Shown piece by piece: positions 54,796 through 64,000 of a stretch of DNA of 64,000 nucleotides. The position numbers were made by a program, and so were the translations under genes. The notes beneath the pieces were generated by a model that saw nothing but the letters and a program-made list of their open reading frames with translations, made no database searches and was not told the DNA's origin. Position 1 is the stretch's first letter. Every line of letters begins with the position of its first letter. This stretch comes from Pseudooceanicola onchidii. Lineage in GTDB: Bacteria > Pseudomonadota > Alphaproteobacteria > Rhodobacterales > Rhodobacteraceae. The stretch lies in NCBI RefSeq assembly GCF_004959925.1, contig NZ_SPUW01000001.1:248001-312000 (forward strand), given 5' to 3'.

Positions 54796-54949
54796 CAAAC
54801 CTCTCCCGGCCTGGTCAGGCCCCGTCAATTGCCGCCCGTCAATGGTCGACAGTATGGGGCGGAATGCGGGGCGGGGGAAGGCGGTTCGTCGGCGCGGCTT
54901 GCCACGGCCTGCGCCGCGTGGTTCCCTGTGCCCGACGACGGAGACCACG

Positions 54950-55573
54950 ATGCCCCACGACCACGCAGACCACGATCACACCCACGACCACAGCGACCTT
55001 GACGACATGACCGCCCGTGTCATGGCGATGGAGAAACTGCTTGTCGACAAGGGGTTGGTGGATCCCGCCGCGCTGGATGCCATCGTCGAGACCTACGAGG
55101 AAAAGATCGGCCCCCGCAACGGCGCCAAGGTTGTCGCCCGTGCCTGGACCGACCCCGACTTTGCCGCCGCACTGAAGGACGACGCCACCACCGCGATCGC
55201 CACGCTTGGCTTCAGCGGTCGCGGCGGCGAACACATGATGGCGCTGTTCAACACCCCCGATCAGCACAACATGGTCGTCTGCACCCTGTGTTCATGCTAT
55301 CCGTGGCCGGTGCTGGGCCTGCCGCCGGTCTGGTACAAGTCGATGCCCTACCGGTCGCGCGCGATCAGCGAACCCCGCGCCGTGCTGGCCGAATTCGGCG
55401 TGACCCTGCCCGAGGGCACGAAGATCCGTGTCTGGGACAGCACGTCCGAACTGCGCTACCTTGTCATTCCGATGCGCCCCGAGGGGACCGAGGGCTGGAC
55501 GGCCGAACAGCTGGAAACCCTTGTCACCCGCGATTCCATGATCGGCACGGGCCTTGCGGGGGCGCGGCCATGA
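54950..55573 (+). CDS. nthA: Nitrile hydratase alpha subunit (cobalt type)
   Basis: Catalytic subunit that hydrates nitriles to amides. The 207-residue product has the metal claw Cys111-Thr-Leu-Cys114-Ser-Cys116 (VCTLCSC); Thr after the first Cys marks the Co3+ type. The N-terminus is unusually His/Asp-rich ([12 protein letters not shown]), possibly a metal-loading tail. It overlaps the beta subunit gene (ATGA). No cobalt transporter gene is adjacent. Confidence 0.95.
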   Translation: MPHDHADHDHTHDHSDLDDMTARVMAMEKLLVDKGLVDPAALDAIVETYEEKIGPRNGAKVVARAWTDPDFAAALKDDATTAIATLGFSGRGGEHMMALFNTPDQHNMVVCTLCSCYPWPVLGLPPVWYKSMPYRSRAISEPRAVLAEFGVTLPEGTKIRVWDSTSELRYLVIPMRPEGTEGWTAEQLETLVTRDSMIGTGLAGARP

Positions 55574-56232
55574 ACGGGCCGCAGGACGCGGGCGGGCGGA
55601 TGGGCTTTGGCCCGGTCGAGGCCGAGGTGGACGAGCCGGTCTTTCACGCCCCCTGGGAACGCCGGGCGCTGGCGCTGAACGTGGCCGCAGGCGCCGCCGG
55701 GCAATGGACCATCGACCAGAGCCGCCACGCCCGCGAAGACTGTCCGCCCGCCGACTATTACAGCTTCAGCTATTACCAGATCTGGATGCGGGCGCTGGAA
55801 AACATGCTGGTCGAACGCGGGCTTGCCACGCGGGACGAGATCGCGACCGGGCAGATGCAGCAGCCCCTGCGCGCGGGTATCACGCCGCTGGCGGGCGATC
55901 GCGTGGCGGATGTGCTGGCGGCGGGCTTTCCCTATGACCGCGACCCCAAGGGGCAGGCCCCGGCCTATCCGCTTGGCACCCGCGTGCGCACCCGCAACCT
56001 GCAGCCGCGCGGCCATATCCGCCTGCCATCCTACTGCCGCGGCAAGGTGGGCGAGGTCACGACGATCCACGGCTACCACGTCTTTCCCGACACCAGCGCC
56101 GAGGGCGACAAGAGCATCGCGCATTGGCTTTATGCCGTGACCTTCCAGGCGCGTGATCTGTTCGGGGATCGCGCGGCCGAAGGCGACACCGTCTGCGTCG
56201 ACCTGTGGGAGCCTTACCTCGATGCCGAATAA
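55570..56232 (+). CDS. nthB: Nitrile hydratase beta subunit
   Basis: Structural subunit of 220 residues pairing with NthA. Family features: an N-terminal [21 protein letters not shown], and a C-terminal SH3-like domain with [20 protein letters not shown] and a CRGKVGEV strand. It is coupled to nthA by a 4-base overlap and overlaps the accessory gene by 11 bases. Confidence 0.94.
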   Translation: MNGPQDAGGRMGFGPVEAEVDEPVFHAPWERRALALNVAAGAAGQWTIDQSRHAREDCPPADYYSFSYYQIWMRALENMLVERGLATRDEIATGQMQQPLRAGITPLAGDRVADVLAAGFPYDRDPKGQAPAYPLGTRVRTRNLQPRGHIRLPSYCRGKVGEVTTIHGYHVFPDTSAEGDKSIAHWLYAVTFQARDLFGDRAAEGDTVCVDLWEPYLDAE

Positions 56233-56587
56233 CCCCGCCATCCCCGGGCTGGACGGCGACGCCCCGCATTTCTTCGCCCCCTGGCAGGCCAAGGCCTTTG
56301 CCCTGACCGTCCACCTGCATGACCAGGGGCGGTTCACCTGGACGGAATGGGTCGACACCTTCGCCCCCCGCGTGGGCGGCACCGCACCCTTGCCCGACGC
56401 CGCCACCACCGCCGACCACGCCGAGGTCTACTACCTTGCCTGGCTCGACGCGCTTCAGGCGATCCTGGGCGACAAGGGCCTGGCCGAGGCGGCCCTGATC
56501 GGCGAGATGGCCGAGGTCTGGCGCCGCGCCGCGCTGGCCACGCCACACGGCACCCCGATCCTCTACGAGGCCGGGCTGACGGGGTAG
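56222..56587 (+). CDS. Nitrile hydratase accessory protein
   Basis: A 121-residue protein of the NHase accessory family. It resembles the beta-subunit N-terminus (FFAPWQAKAFALTVHLHDQGRFTWTEWVD) and functions as a self-subunit-swapping cobalt chaperone in Co-type enzymes. It overlaps nthB, so all three genes are one operon. This supports cobalt over iron as the metal. Confidence 0.9.
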   Translation: MPNNPAIPGLDGDAPHFFAPWQAKAFALTVHLHDQGRFTWTEWVDTFAPRVGGTAPLPDAATTADHAEVYYLAWLDALQAILGDKGLAEAALIGEMAEVWRRAALATPHGTPILYEAGLTG

Positions 56588-56670
56588 GGGCCTGCGTCCG
56601 GGTGCGGCGCGGGGCATTTTCAAACCCGCTGCGGTGCCCTAGACTTGGGCCAACCAAAATAGGGGCAGAG

Positions 56671-57894
56671 ATGAGCAGAGCCTCGAAGCTATTGATCGCG
56701 GCCTGTCTTGTGGTCGCGGGTCTTGTGTCTCCGGTGCAGGCGCAGGGCCTGTTCGGCGTGGCGCGGATCGCGGCCGGGGACAGTGCGCTGACCGAGGATC
56801 GCGGTCGGCTGGACCTGAGCCTGTCGCTGACGCAGCCGGTGCCCTGGCGGATCTTCACCCTGACCGATCCGGCCCGCGTGGTCATGGACTTCCGCGAGGT
56901 CGACTGGACCGGCCTGACGCCCGAGCGGCTGCGCCAGACCGCGCTGGTGACGGACGTGCGTTTCGGCACTTATCGTCCCGGCTGGTCGCGGCTGGTGCTG
57001 ACGCTGGCGGATCCGATGGCGCTGGCCTCGTCGGCCATGACCGTCGATCCTGACCGGGGCACCGCCCGGATCACCGCCCGCTTCGCCCCGGTGGCGGCAG
57101 GTGTCTTTGCCGAAGGCGCGGGGGCGCCGAAGACCCCCGGCTGGGATCTGCCCGACCCGGCGGTGACCGCCGGACAGGCGGTTGACGATGGCGTGCTGAC
57201 GGTCGTGATCGACCCGGGCCACGGCGGCATCGATCCGGGCGCGGTGCGCGGCAATCTGACCGAAAAGACCCTGATGCTGACGCTGGCCCGCACGCTGGCC
57301 GAAACGCTGATCCGCGAAGGCGACACCCGCGTGATCCTCACGCGGGAAGACGACAGCTTCGTGCCCCTGGAACGCCGCGTGTCGCTGGCGCACGAGGCCG
57401 GGGCGGATCTGTTCATCTCGCTTCATGCCGACGTGCTGCCCAATGGCCGGGCGCGCGGCGCGACGGTCTATACCCTGTCGGAACAGGCCAGCGACGAGGC
57501 CTCGGCCAAGCTGGCCGAACGGCACGACCGCGACGACCTGCTGTCGGGCGTGGACCTGACCGGCAAGGATGACGTGGTCGCGGGCGTGCTGCTGGACCTG
57601 GCGCGGCAGGAAACCCGCCCGCGCACAACCGCCTTTTCCCGCGCCCTGACCGAAGCGATCGGCGCGGCGGAGGTGCCGCTGAATTCGCACCCGCTGAGAT
57701 CGGCGGATTTCTCGGTGCTCAAGGCGGCGGACATACCGTCGGTGCTGATCGAGGTCGGCTACCTGTCATCGGACCGCGACCGCGAGAACCTGAAGGACCC
57801 CGCATTCCTGACCCGCATCGCGGGCGCCATCCGCGATGCGATCCTTGCCTGGTCCAAGGCCGACGCGGCCTTGAAGCCCCTGGTCAGGCAGTAG
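56671..57894 (+). CDS. amiC: N-acetylmuramoyl-L-alanine amidase (AmiC-type)
   Basis: Periplasmic amidase that splits septal peptidoglycan during cell separation. The 407 residues comprise a signal peptide (ending VSPVQA), an N-terminal AMIN domain (about 30-140), and an Amidase_3 catalytic domain with zinc ligands in VIDPGHGGIDPG, NLTEKTLML (Glu) and SLHADV, plus catalytic Glu in IEVGYLS. It is followed by mrcA in the same direction, a common pairing. Confidence 0.93.
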   Translation: MSRASKLLIAACLVVAGLVSPVQAQGLFGVARIAAGDSALTEDRGRLDLSLSLTQPVPWRIFTLTDPARVVMDFREVDWTGLTPERLRQTALVTDVRFGTYRPGWSRLVLTLADPMALASSAMTVDPDRGTARITARFAPVAAGVFAEGAGAPKTPGWDLPDPAVTAGQAVDDGVLTVVIDPGHGGIDPGAVRGNLTEKTLMLTLARTLAETLIREGDTRVILTREDDSFVPLERRVSLAHEAGADLFISLHADVLPNGRARGATVYTLSEQASDEASAKLAERHDRDDLLSGVDLTGKDDVVAGVLLDLARQETRPRTTAFSRALTEAIGAAEVPLNSHPLRSADFSVLKAADIPSVLIEVGYLSSDRDRENLKDPAFLTRIAGAIRDAILAWSKADAALKPLVRQ

Positions 57895-58004
57895 GGTCCA
57901 GGGGGCAAACCGGCGATGGCGCGACCAAATGCGCCCATTGCACGAACGTGTTTTGACCCCACGCCTGCAGCCGCCTATATGGTTCGGGATCGACAGAGGC
58001 GACC

Positions 58005-60518
58005 ATGATCCGATTCATACTTTCCTTCTTCGGGGCTATTTTCAGCCTCCTGACCCTTGGGCTGAGCGTCATCGCGCTGTCCATCGGGGCGGTGTTCTGG
58101 GTCTATGGGCAGGATCTGCCAAGCCATGAAAGCCTGGCTTCCTACCAGCCCAAGACGATCAGCCGGATCTATTCGTCCGAAGGGCGGATCATCGACGAAT
58201 TCGCGGTGGAACGGCGTCTCTTCGCGCCTGCTGCCGAAATCCCCGACCTCGTGAAGCACGCCTTCATCTCGGCCGAGGACAAGAACTTCTACACCCACGC
58301 GGGCTATGACACGCGCGGCATCGCCGCCGCCATCGTCGAAGCGGTGCAGTCGCGCGGCAAGAACGTGCGCGGGGCCTCGACCATCACGCAGCAGGTGATG
58401 AAGAACTTCCTGCTGTCCGGCGACCGCCAGATCGAACGCAAGATCAAGGAAATCATCCTCGCCGCCCGGCTTGAGGAATCGATGTCCAAGGAAAAGATCC
58501 TCGAGCTCTACCTGAACGAGATCTTCCTGGGCCAGAACTCCTATGGCGTGGCCGCCGCCGCGCAGACCTATTTCAACAAGCCGCTGTCGGAACTGGCCCC
58601 GCACGAAGCCGCCACGCTGGCCTCGATGCCCAAGGCGCCGTCGGATTATCACCCGGTTCGCCGCAAGGACCGCCTGCTGCAACGCCGCGACTACGTCCTG
58701 CGCGAGATGATGGAGAACGGCTATATCTCGGCCGCCGTCTACGAGACGGAAGTCGCACAGCCGCTGCGGTCGGTGCAGAACGGCGACTTCGACAGCTATC
58801 GCGACGAACGCCCGCCGCGCGACTATTTCACCGATGAGATCCGCCGCCAGCTGTCGCGCGACTTCGGCGACGAGGAATTCTTCTCGGGCGGGTACACGGT
58901 CCGCGCGACCATCGACCCCGACATGCAGGTCGTCGCCGCCCATGCGCTGCAGACGCAGCTGGAACAATACGATCGCGGCCTTGGCATCTGGACCGGCACC
59001 GGCAAGACGATCGAAGCGGACAAGCTGGGCAGCGAGGCCGAGTGGCGCGCCGCCCTGGCGAACGTCAACGTGGCGCGCGACGTCACGCTCGAGGCACCCT
59101 GGCATCCGGCGGTCGTTCTGGCGGTCGAGGACCAGCAGCTGCGCATCGGCATCGAAGGGGTCGAGGAAACCGAGGCCGAGCCCTTCGTCGTGCCGCGCAA
59201 GGACATCGGCTGGCTGCGCGGCAATTTCCAGGACAACTTCAAGGTCGGCGACGTCGTGCACGTCCGCCGCATGACCGAGGGCGAAACCTTTATCCGCTGG
59301 ACCCTGCGACAGGTGCCCAAGGTGCAGGGCGGCTTCATGGCGATGGACGTGAACACCGGCCGCGTCATCGCGATGCAGGGCGGGTTCAGCTACCAGAACT
59401 CGGTCTTCAACCGCGCCACGCAGGCCCGCCGCCAGCCGGGGTCCAGCTTCAAGCCCTTCGTCTATGCCTCGGCGCTCGACAGTGGCTATACCCCCGCCAC
59501 GATCATCATCGACGCCCCGATCGAGATCGACACGCCGCAGGGTGTCTGGCGGCCGCAGAACGCCAGCCACCAGTATTACGGCCCGACCCCTCTGCGCACC
59601 GGCATCGAACGGTCGCGGAACCTGATGACGATCCGCCTCGCGCAGGAGGTCGGCATGGATATCGTCGCCTCCTACGCGGAGAAGTTCGGGGTCTACGACA
59701 ACATGGGGCAGTTCCTGGCCAACGCGCTCGGGTCCGAGGAGACGACGCTTTACAAGATGGTGTCGGCCTACGCGATGTTCGCCAACGGCGGCGAACGGGT
59801 CGAACCGACGCTCGTCGACCGGGTGCAGGACCGCTATGGCAAGACGATCTATCGCCATGACCAGCGCACCTGCGTCGATTGCGCCGATCCCCGCATCCCG
59901 CGCTCGCGCAGCCCGCGCATCGTGTCGGACCGCGCCCGGGTCATGGATGCCATCACCGCCTACCAGCTGACCTCGATGCTGCAGGGCGTGGTCGAACGCG
60001 GCACCGCCTCGAACGCGGTCAACCTGCCGGTCCCGACCGCAGGCAAGACCGGCACCACCAACGATGCCAAGGACGTGTGGTTTATCGGCTTCACCTCGAA
60101 CGTGGTGGCCGGCTGCTACATCGGCTACGACGATCCCAAGCCGCTTGGCCGGGGCGCCTCGGGCGGGGGGTTCTGCGGGCCGGTCTTCCAGCGCTTCATG
60201 AGCGAGGCGGTCAAGGAATACGGCGGCGGCAAGTTCAAGGTCCCGCCGGGTGGCCATTTCATCAAGATCGACCGCTTCACCGGCGCCCGTCTGCCCGACG
60301 ACGCCAGCGGCGAAAACGTGGTGGCCGAATACTTCCGCGACGGTGAAGAGCCGATCTTCGGCATCACCTTCGACGGCGGCTTCGCCATGGGCGCGGACCT
60401 GCCCCTGTTCGAAGAGGCCCGCACCGGCGCGCGGCAGGTCACCACCTCGACCGGTCGCAAGGCCGTGGTCGGGCCCAAGGCGACCTTCGGCACGCTCAGC
60501 TCGGGCGGGCTTTACTGA
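58005..60518 (+). CDS. mrcA: Penicillin-binding protein 1A
   Basis: Bifunctional peptidoglycan glycosyltransferase/transpeptidase, 837 residues, anchored by one N-terminal helix. The glycosyltransferase part has SAEDKNFYTHAGYD and GASTITQQVMKNF. An OB-type insert follows. The transpeptidase part has the SxxK motif in QPGSSFKPFVY, SxN in SRN and KTG in AGKTGTTND. Full length. Confidence 0.96.
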   Translation: MIRFILSFFGAIFSLLTLGLSVIALSIGAVFWVYGQDLPSHESLASYQPKTISRIYSSEGRIIDEFAVERRLFAPAAEIPDLVKHAFISAEDKNFYTHAGYDTRGIAAAIVEAVQSRGKNVRGASTITQQVMKNFLLSGDRQIERKIKEIILAARLEESMSKEKILELYLNEIFLGQNSYGVAAAAQTYFNKPLSELAPHEAATLASMPKAPSDYHPVRRKDRLLQRRDYVLREMMENGYISAAVYETEVAQPLRSVQNGDFDSYRDERPPRDYFTDEIRRQLSRDFGDEEFFSGGYTVRATIDPDMQVVAAHALQTQLEQYDRGLGIWTGTGKTIEADKLGSEAEWRAALANVNVARDVTLEAPWHPAVVLAVEDQQLRIGIEGVEETEAEPFVVPRKDIGWLRGNFQDNFKVGDVVHVRRMTEGETFIRWTLRQVPKVQGGFMAMDVNTGRVIAMQGGFSYQNSVFNRATQARRQPGSSFKPFVYASALDSGYTPATIIIDAPIEIDTPQGVWRPQNASHQYYGPTPLRTGIERSRNLMTIRLAQEVGMDIVASYAEKFGVYDNMGQFLANALGSEETTLYKMVSAYAMFANGGERVEPTLVDRVQDRYGKTIYRHDQRTCVDCADPRIPRSRSPRIVSDRARVMDAITAYQLTSMLQGVVERGTASNAVNLPVPTAGKTGTTNDAKDVWFIGFTSNVVAGCYIGYDDPKPLGRGASGGGFCGPVFQRFMSEAVKEYGGGKFKVPPGGHFIKIDRFTGARLPDDASGENVVAEYFRDGEEPIFGITFDGGFAMGADLPLFEEARTGARQVTTSTGRKAVVGPKATFGTLSSGGLY

Positions 60519-60611
60519 CGGGGCGGGGGCGGCCCGCAACGGCACGCCCCCCGCTTGCCCCGCCGCCCCCTTCGCGGTATCACGCGGCTTCCATATCTAG
60601 GACACCCGATC

Positions 60612-61733
60612 ATGCGCGCAGAGACCCAGAACCTTGTCTCGGACATCGAAACCTCGCTGGAGCTTCTGCGCCAGCGGATGGACTGGGAGACCGCGCAGCA
60701 CCGGCTTGAGGAATTCAACGCCCGGGTCGAGGATCCCAACCTCTGGGACGATCCCGCCAAGGCGCAGGCGCTGATGCGCGACCGGCAGGGGCTGGTCGAC
60801 GCCATGGCCGTGCACGACGGCATCAAGCAGGATCTGTCCGACAACGTCGAGCTGATCGAGCTGGGCGAGATGGAGGACGATGCCGAGGTCATCGCCGACG
60901 CCGAGGCCGCCCTGAAGGCCCTGCGAGACAAGGCCGCCGAAAAGGAGCTTGAGGCGCTGCTGAACGGTGAGGCCGACAGCAACGACACCTTTTTGGAAAT
61001 CAACGCGGGCGCCGGCGGCACCGAGGCCTGCGACTGGGCCAACATGCTGCAACGGATGTATGTCCGTTGGGCCGAAAAGCGCGGCTACAAGGTTGAACTG
61101 CAATCGGAAGAAGCGGGCGCCGAGGCGGGCATCAAGTCGATCGCCTACAAGATTTCCGGCCCCAATGCCTATGGCTGGTTGAAATCCGAAAGCGGCGTGC
61201 ACCGGTTGGTCCGGATCAGTCCCTTCGGCAAGGGCACGCGCGAAACCAGCTTTGCCTCGGTCTGGGTCTATCCGGTCGTCGACGACAACATCGAGATCGA
61301 GGTCAACCCGGCCGACATCCGCATCGACACCTACCGGTCCTCGGGCGCGGGCGGTCAGCACGTGAACACCACCGACTCGGCCGTGCGGATCACGCACCAC
61401 CCCACGGGGATCGTCGTGACCAGTTCCGAGAAATCGCAGCACCAGAACCGCGACATCGCCATGAAGGCCCTGAAATCGCGGCTGTATCAGCTGGAACTCG
61501 ACAAGCGGAACGCGGCGATCAACGAGGCGCATGAGAACAAGGGATCGGCCGGCTGGGGCAACCAGATCCGGTCCTATGTCCTGCAGCCCTACCAGATGGT
61601 GAAGGATCTGCGTACCCAGCACGAGACCAGCGACACGCAGGGCGTTCTGGACGGCGCGCTGGACGAATTCATGGCCGCGACGCTGGCGATGGACGTGTCC
61701 GGCAAAAGCCGCGCCGAGGCGACGGCCGAGTAG
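60612..61733 (+). CDS. prfB: Peptide chain release factor 2
   Basis: Terminates translation at UGA and UAA. The 373-residue product has the stop-recognition motif SPF in RISPFGKG and the catalytic GGQ in [11 protein letters not shown]. The frame is continuous from ATG 60612 with no in-frame UGA, so the autoregulatory +1 frameshift of E. coli is absent, as usual in alphaproteobacteria. A double hairpin terminator follows. Confidence 0.96.
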   Translation: MRAETQNLVSDIETSLELLRQRMDWETAQHRLEEFNARVEDPNLWDDPAKAQALMRDRQGLVDAMAVHDGIKQDLSDNVELIELGEMEDDAEVIADAEAALKALRDKAAEKELEALLNGEADSNDTFLEINAGAGGTEACDWANMLQRMYVRWAEKRGYKVELQSEEAGAEAGIKSIAYKISGPNAYGWLKSESGVHRLVRISPFGKGTRETSFASVWVYPVVDDNIEIEVNPADIRIDTYRSSGAGGQHVNTTDSAVRITHHPTGIVVTSSEKSQHQNRDIAMKALKSRLYQLELDKRNAAINEAHENKGSAGWGNQIRSYVLQPYQMVKDLRTQHETSDTQGVLDGALDEFMAATLAMDVSGKSRAEATAE

Positions 61734-61742
61734 GCGGGAAAA

Positions 61743-61809
61743 GGGGCGCTGCCCCTGCGACAAAGCAGGCTTTGTCGCCACCCCGGGATATTTCCGGCAA
61801 AAAGAAGCA
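61743..61809 (+). terminator. Double hairpin and TATTTCCGGCAA-type repeat after prfB
   Basis: Hairpin 1 is GGGGC/GCCCC (61743-61755). Hairpin 2 is a perfect 9-bp GCGACAAAG/CTTTGTCGC (61757-61778). ACCCCGGGATATTTCCGGCA and an A-rich tail follow. The tail matches the repeat at 43002-43027. Terminator role inferred from position. Confidence 0.6.
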
Positions 61810-61922
61810 AGGCGCCGCCGACCCCTTGAGGGCGTCGGTGGATCCCCGCCTGTGCCACGCCGCGCGCTATGGGGCGGGGGCGCGATCCATGGCAGACTGT
61901 CGAAAAAAGACAGGACGAGCAT

Positions 61923-62801
61923 ATGGACGGACAGCTTCCCGACACCCTGACCCGCATTTCCAGCGATCAGCTGGACATCACCGTTTCCGATCTGGGGGCG
62001 GAGATGCAGAGCCTTGTGGCACATGGCGAAGACTACCTTTGGCACGGGGATCCGGCCTGGTGGTCGGGGCGGTCGCCGATCCTGTTCCCGATCGTCGGCA
62101 AGGCGCCGGGGGACCGGGTGGGCGTCGACGGGCAGGAGGGCGAGATGGCGCAGCACGGGTTTGCCCGGCGCATGACCTTTGCCCGCGCAAAGGCGGAAGC
62201 CACCCGTGTGGTGCATACGCTGACCGATACGGTCGCCACGCGCCGCGCCTATCCCAAGCCTTTCGCGCTGACCGTGACCCATTCGGTCAGCGGCGCCACG
62301 CTGAGTGTCAGTGCCACCGTGGCCAATACCGGCCGCGCGCCCTTGCCCTTCGGGTTGGGATTTCACCCGGCCTTCCGCTGGCCCCTGCCGGGGGCCGAGG
62401 GGCAGGCGCATGAGGTAACGCTGGCCAACCGGGGCGAGCCCGCGCTGGCCCGTCTGCGCGATGGCCTGCTGGACGATCAGCGCCATCCCTCGCCCTTCCG
62501 GCGTGGCAGGCTGACGCTGGATCCGGCGATGTTCGATGCCGACGCGATGATCTTTCCCGAAGGGGCAGGCACGGGCCTGAGCTATGGGGCCGACAAGGGG
62601 CCCGAGCTGACGTTCACCTTCGACAACCTGCCCAACCTCGCGCTCTGGCAGAAGCCCGGCGCGCCCTTCCTTTGCATCGAACCCTGGCACGGCATGGCGG
62701 CGCGGCACGGCGCGGGGCCCGAGATCGCCGCACGCCCCGGCACCTGCACGCTCGCCCCCGGGGACGTCGCGCGCTTCCGCTGGTCGGTTACCGTGCGCTA
62801 G
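61923..62801 (+). CDS. Aldose 1-epimerase family protein
   Basis: Galactose-mutarotase-fold protein of 292 residues, probably cytoplasmic. Typical elements are SDLGAEMQSLV, WWSGRSPILFPIVGKAP, QHGFARRMTF, GLGFHPAFRWP and CIEPWHGM. It resembles the LacX/YphB-like group, which acts on sugars that are not firmly known. It stands alone and converges with the transglycosylase gene. Confidence 0.87.
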   Translation: MDGQLPDTLTRISSDQLDITVSDLGAEMQSLVAHGEDYLWHGDPAWWSGRSPILFPIVGKAPGDRVGVDGQEGEMAQHGFARRMTFARAKAEATRVVHTLTDTVATRRAYPKPFALTVTHSVSGATLSVSATVANTGRAPLPFGLGFHPAFRWPLPGAEGQAHEVTLANRGEPALARLRDGLLDDQRHPSPFRRGRLTLDPAMFDADAMIFPEGAGTGLSYGADKGPELTFTFDNLPNLALWQKPGAPFLCIEPWHGMAARHGAGPEIAARPGTCTLAPGDVARFRWSVTVR

Positions 62802-62805
62802 GCGG

Positions 62806-63597
62806 TCAGCCGTCGATCCGGCGGGCCGCGATGGCGATGGCCTGCTGATAGACCGTTGCCGCGTTCCATTCGTTCAGCACGCGGAAATTCCGCGACCCCT
62901 CTCCATAGGGCTGGCCCGGTTGCCAGCCCTTCTGGCTCAGGTAGTTGGCGGTCGAGGCCATGGCGTCGGACAGGCCATAAAGGTTGACCCGCCCGTCGCC
63001 ATCGCCATCCCGCCCGTAGGTCAGGACGTTGCCGGCAAGGAACTGGGTATGCCCGATCTCGCCATGCGCGGCGCCGATCGCGTTCGGGTCCAGCCAGCCG
63101 CGATCCACCATCTCCAGCGCTGCCAGCATATGGGCCGCAAAGAACTTGGACCGCCGACAGTCATAGGCGACCGTCGCGTTTGAACTCAGGACGTTGTACT
63201 TGCCCAGGAAGGATCCAAAGCCGCTTTCCATCCCGTGGATCGCCAGCAGGATCCCCGCAGGTACCCCGTAGATCCGTTCAAGCGAGGCATAGAAGGTCGC
63301 ATTCGCCGCCTTGCGCTTGCGCCCGCCCGCGACGATGGCATCGACGCCGCGGATCCGCATGAAATCCTGCAGCGAATACTTCACGCCCTTCTGGTTGCGA
63401 TCCGCCGCGATGGTGCCCTTGGAATATTGCACCTGCGACAGGGCCTGAAGGCCGCGCTGGCCGATGCCCTTGGCGGCCGCCTCTTGCGCGAAGGCGGCTT
63501 TCCAGGCGGCGAAGCCGTTGGCGGTATTGCCGCAGGGGGCGGCGGCGGCGGCGAAGGGCAGGGTGGCCAGGACGAGGGCGGCAATCAGGGGACGCAT
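62806..63597 (-). CDS. Lytic murein transglycosylase (MltB/SLT_2 type)
   Basis: Periplasmic enzyme of 263 residues that cleaves glycan strands to anhydromuropeptides. A signal peptide (ending PFAAAAA) is followed by the SLT_2 domain with the catalytic Glu in IHGMESGFGSFLGKYN, then GEIGHTQFL and the family end segment LSDAMASTANYL. It lacks a C-terminal peptidoglycan-binding domain. It is soluble, since no lipobox is seen. Confidence 0.92.
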   Translation of the reverse strand: MRPLIAALVLATLPFAAAAAPCGNTANGFAAWKAAFAQEAAAKGIGQRGLQALSQVQYSKGTIAADRNQKGVKYSLQDFMRIRGVDAIVAGGRKRKAANATFYASLERIYGVPAGILLAIHGMESGFGSFLGKYNVLSSNATVAYDCRRSKFFAAHMLAALEMVDRGWLDPNAIGAAHGEIGHTQFLAGNVLTYGRDGDGDGRVNLYGLSDAMASTANYLSQKGWQPGQPYGEGSRNFRVLNEWNAATVYQQAIAIAARRIDG

Positions 63598-63771
63598 GAG
63601 AAACCTTTCAACGGAAATACCTTGGGGGCCAGCCTAGCGCGCCCCGGTCTTTGCCCCAAGCGATCTTTGCAGTCCCGGGGTGGCCAGGGTTACTGGGGGG
63701 CAGGGTGTGAAAAGGCTGGCGACGGGTGGGGTTCGCGGTCATGCTGCGCCGAAATTGGAAAGGCCCGCCTG

Positions 63772-64000
63772 ATGACCCTGATCGACCTCGACGCCACCGC
63801 CCTTGTTGCCCAGATGGAGACCGGCGCGGTCACCTCGGAAGAGGTGATGACCGCCTGTCTCGACCGGATCGAGGCGGTGAACGGGCAGGTCAACGCCATC
63901 GTCGCCCTGCGCGACCGCGACACCCTGCTGGCGGAAGCCCGCGCCGCCGATGCCACCCCGCGCAAGGGCTGGCTGCATGGCCTGCCGATCGCGGTGAAGG
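63772..64000 (+). CDS. Amidase-signature family enzyme (5' part, runs off window)
   Basis: Only the first 76 codons are inside the window. They encode a typical amidase-signature N-terminus: LIDLDATALVAQMETGAVTS, CLDRIEAVNGQVNAIVAL and LHGLPIAVK, which leads into the catalytic Lys region. The subfamily (GatA-like, acylamidase or other) cannot be told without the rest. A nitrile hydratase operon lies 7 kb upstream and would make amide substrates, but the distance makes a link speculative. Confidence 0.8.
   Translation, partial: MTLIDLDATALVAQMETGAVTSEEVMTACLDRIEAVNGQVNAIVALRDRDTLLAEARAADATPRKGWLHGLPIAVK

Noticed and set aside
57975-60545. 856-codon open frame antisense to mrcA
   Set aside because: It mirrors the PBP1A gene and is a product of GC-rich codon bias; the plus-strand product has all catalytic motifs and the antisense protein has none.
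60612-60720. Programmed +1 frameshift in prfB
   Set aside because: The frame is continuous through this region without an in-frame UGA or a CUUUGA slip site.

Overview
The window is a GC-rich chromosomal segment from an alphaproteobacterium, most likely a marine-type Rhodobacteraceae/Roseobacteraceae member. The evidence is a SAM/SAH riboswitch at metK (an element known from Rhodobacterales), a class I lysyl-tRNA synthetase, a CtrA-like regulator, the order miaB/phoH/ybeY/corC/lnt/metK/trmB, and a dispersed hairpin plus TATTTCCGGCAA-type repeat that I associate with this family. Genus cannot be decided from the sequence.

Layout. 1-2 kb: fatty-acid synthesis (3' part of fabB, then fabI). 2-6 kb, minus strand: gltX, a DUF1801 protein, an arginine-free Asp/Gly repeat protein, trmB. 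6-8.6 kb: small accessory genes (His-rich exported protein, DoxX, HxlR regulator facing an SDR). 8.7-18.8 kb, minus strand: a housekeeping cluster read miaB, phoH, ybeY, corC, lnt, metK, interrupted by an OmpA-like/lipoprotein pair and by an ArsR-SRPBCC / ribbon-helix-helix / receiver-domain insert. 19-21.8 kb: an unknown conserved protein, a flavin reductase, a gamma-glutamylcyclotransferase and an Rrf2 regulator. 21.8-26.4 kb: tandem glycine riboswitch and gcvTHP. 26.5-30.5 kb: YbbA/YbbP-type ABC exporter facing a TesA-type esterase. 30.6-34.3 kb: cspA, an L,D-transpeptidase, trxC, a lipoprotein hydrolase and a geranylgeranyl-reductase-type flavoprotein. 34.3-35.4 kb: a REP-associated tyrosine transposase (RAYT) embedded in its own hairpin repeats, then a decayed second copy of the 3' end of ettA. 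35.3-43 kb: ettA, an AI-2E/PerM-type permease, nadD, a PBP4-type carboxypeptidase, a TerB-like protein, lysS and a second repeat cluster. 43-49 kb: exported and hypothetical proteins, a 763-residue beta-helix protein, an atypical CtrA-like regulator and a small drug/metabolite transporter. 49.6-52.7 kb: an AT-richer abortive-infection-like gene directly after uvrB. 53-56.6 kb: a complex I accessory subunit, tRNA-Arg(TCT), an NfeD/SPFH pair and a three-gene cobalt-type nitrile hydratase operon. 56.7-64 kb: cell-wall enzymes (AmiC-type amidase, PBP1A, lytic transglycosylase) around prfB and an epimerase, ending in the start of an amidase-signature gene.

Most of the window is ordinary core genome. 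The least explained parts are: (1) the RAYT locus, where one inverted pair of its 22-nt GTAG-led hairpins lies in frame inside the transposase gene and another hairpin supplies its stop codon; (2) a duplicated, decayed ettA 3' end beside it; (3) the internally duplicated acidic repeat protein at 4030-5097; (4) the isolated Abi_C-type gene at 49584-50504; and (5) an OmpA-like protein and a lipoprotein that share an unnamed Trp/Cys motif.
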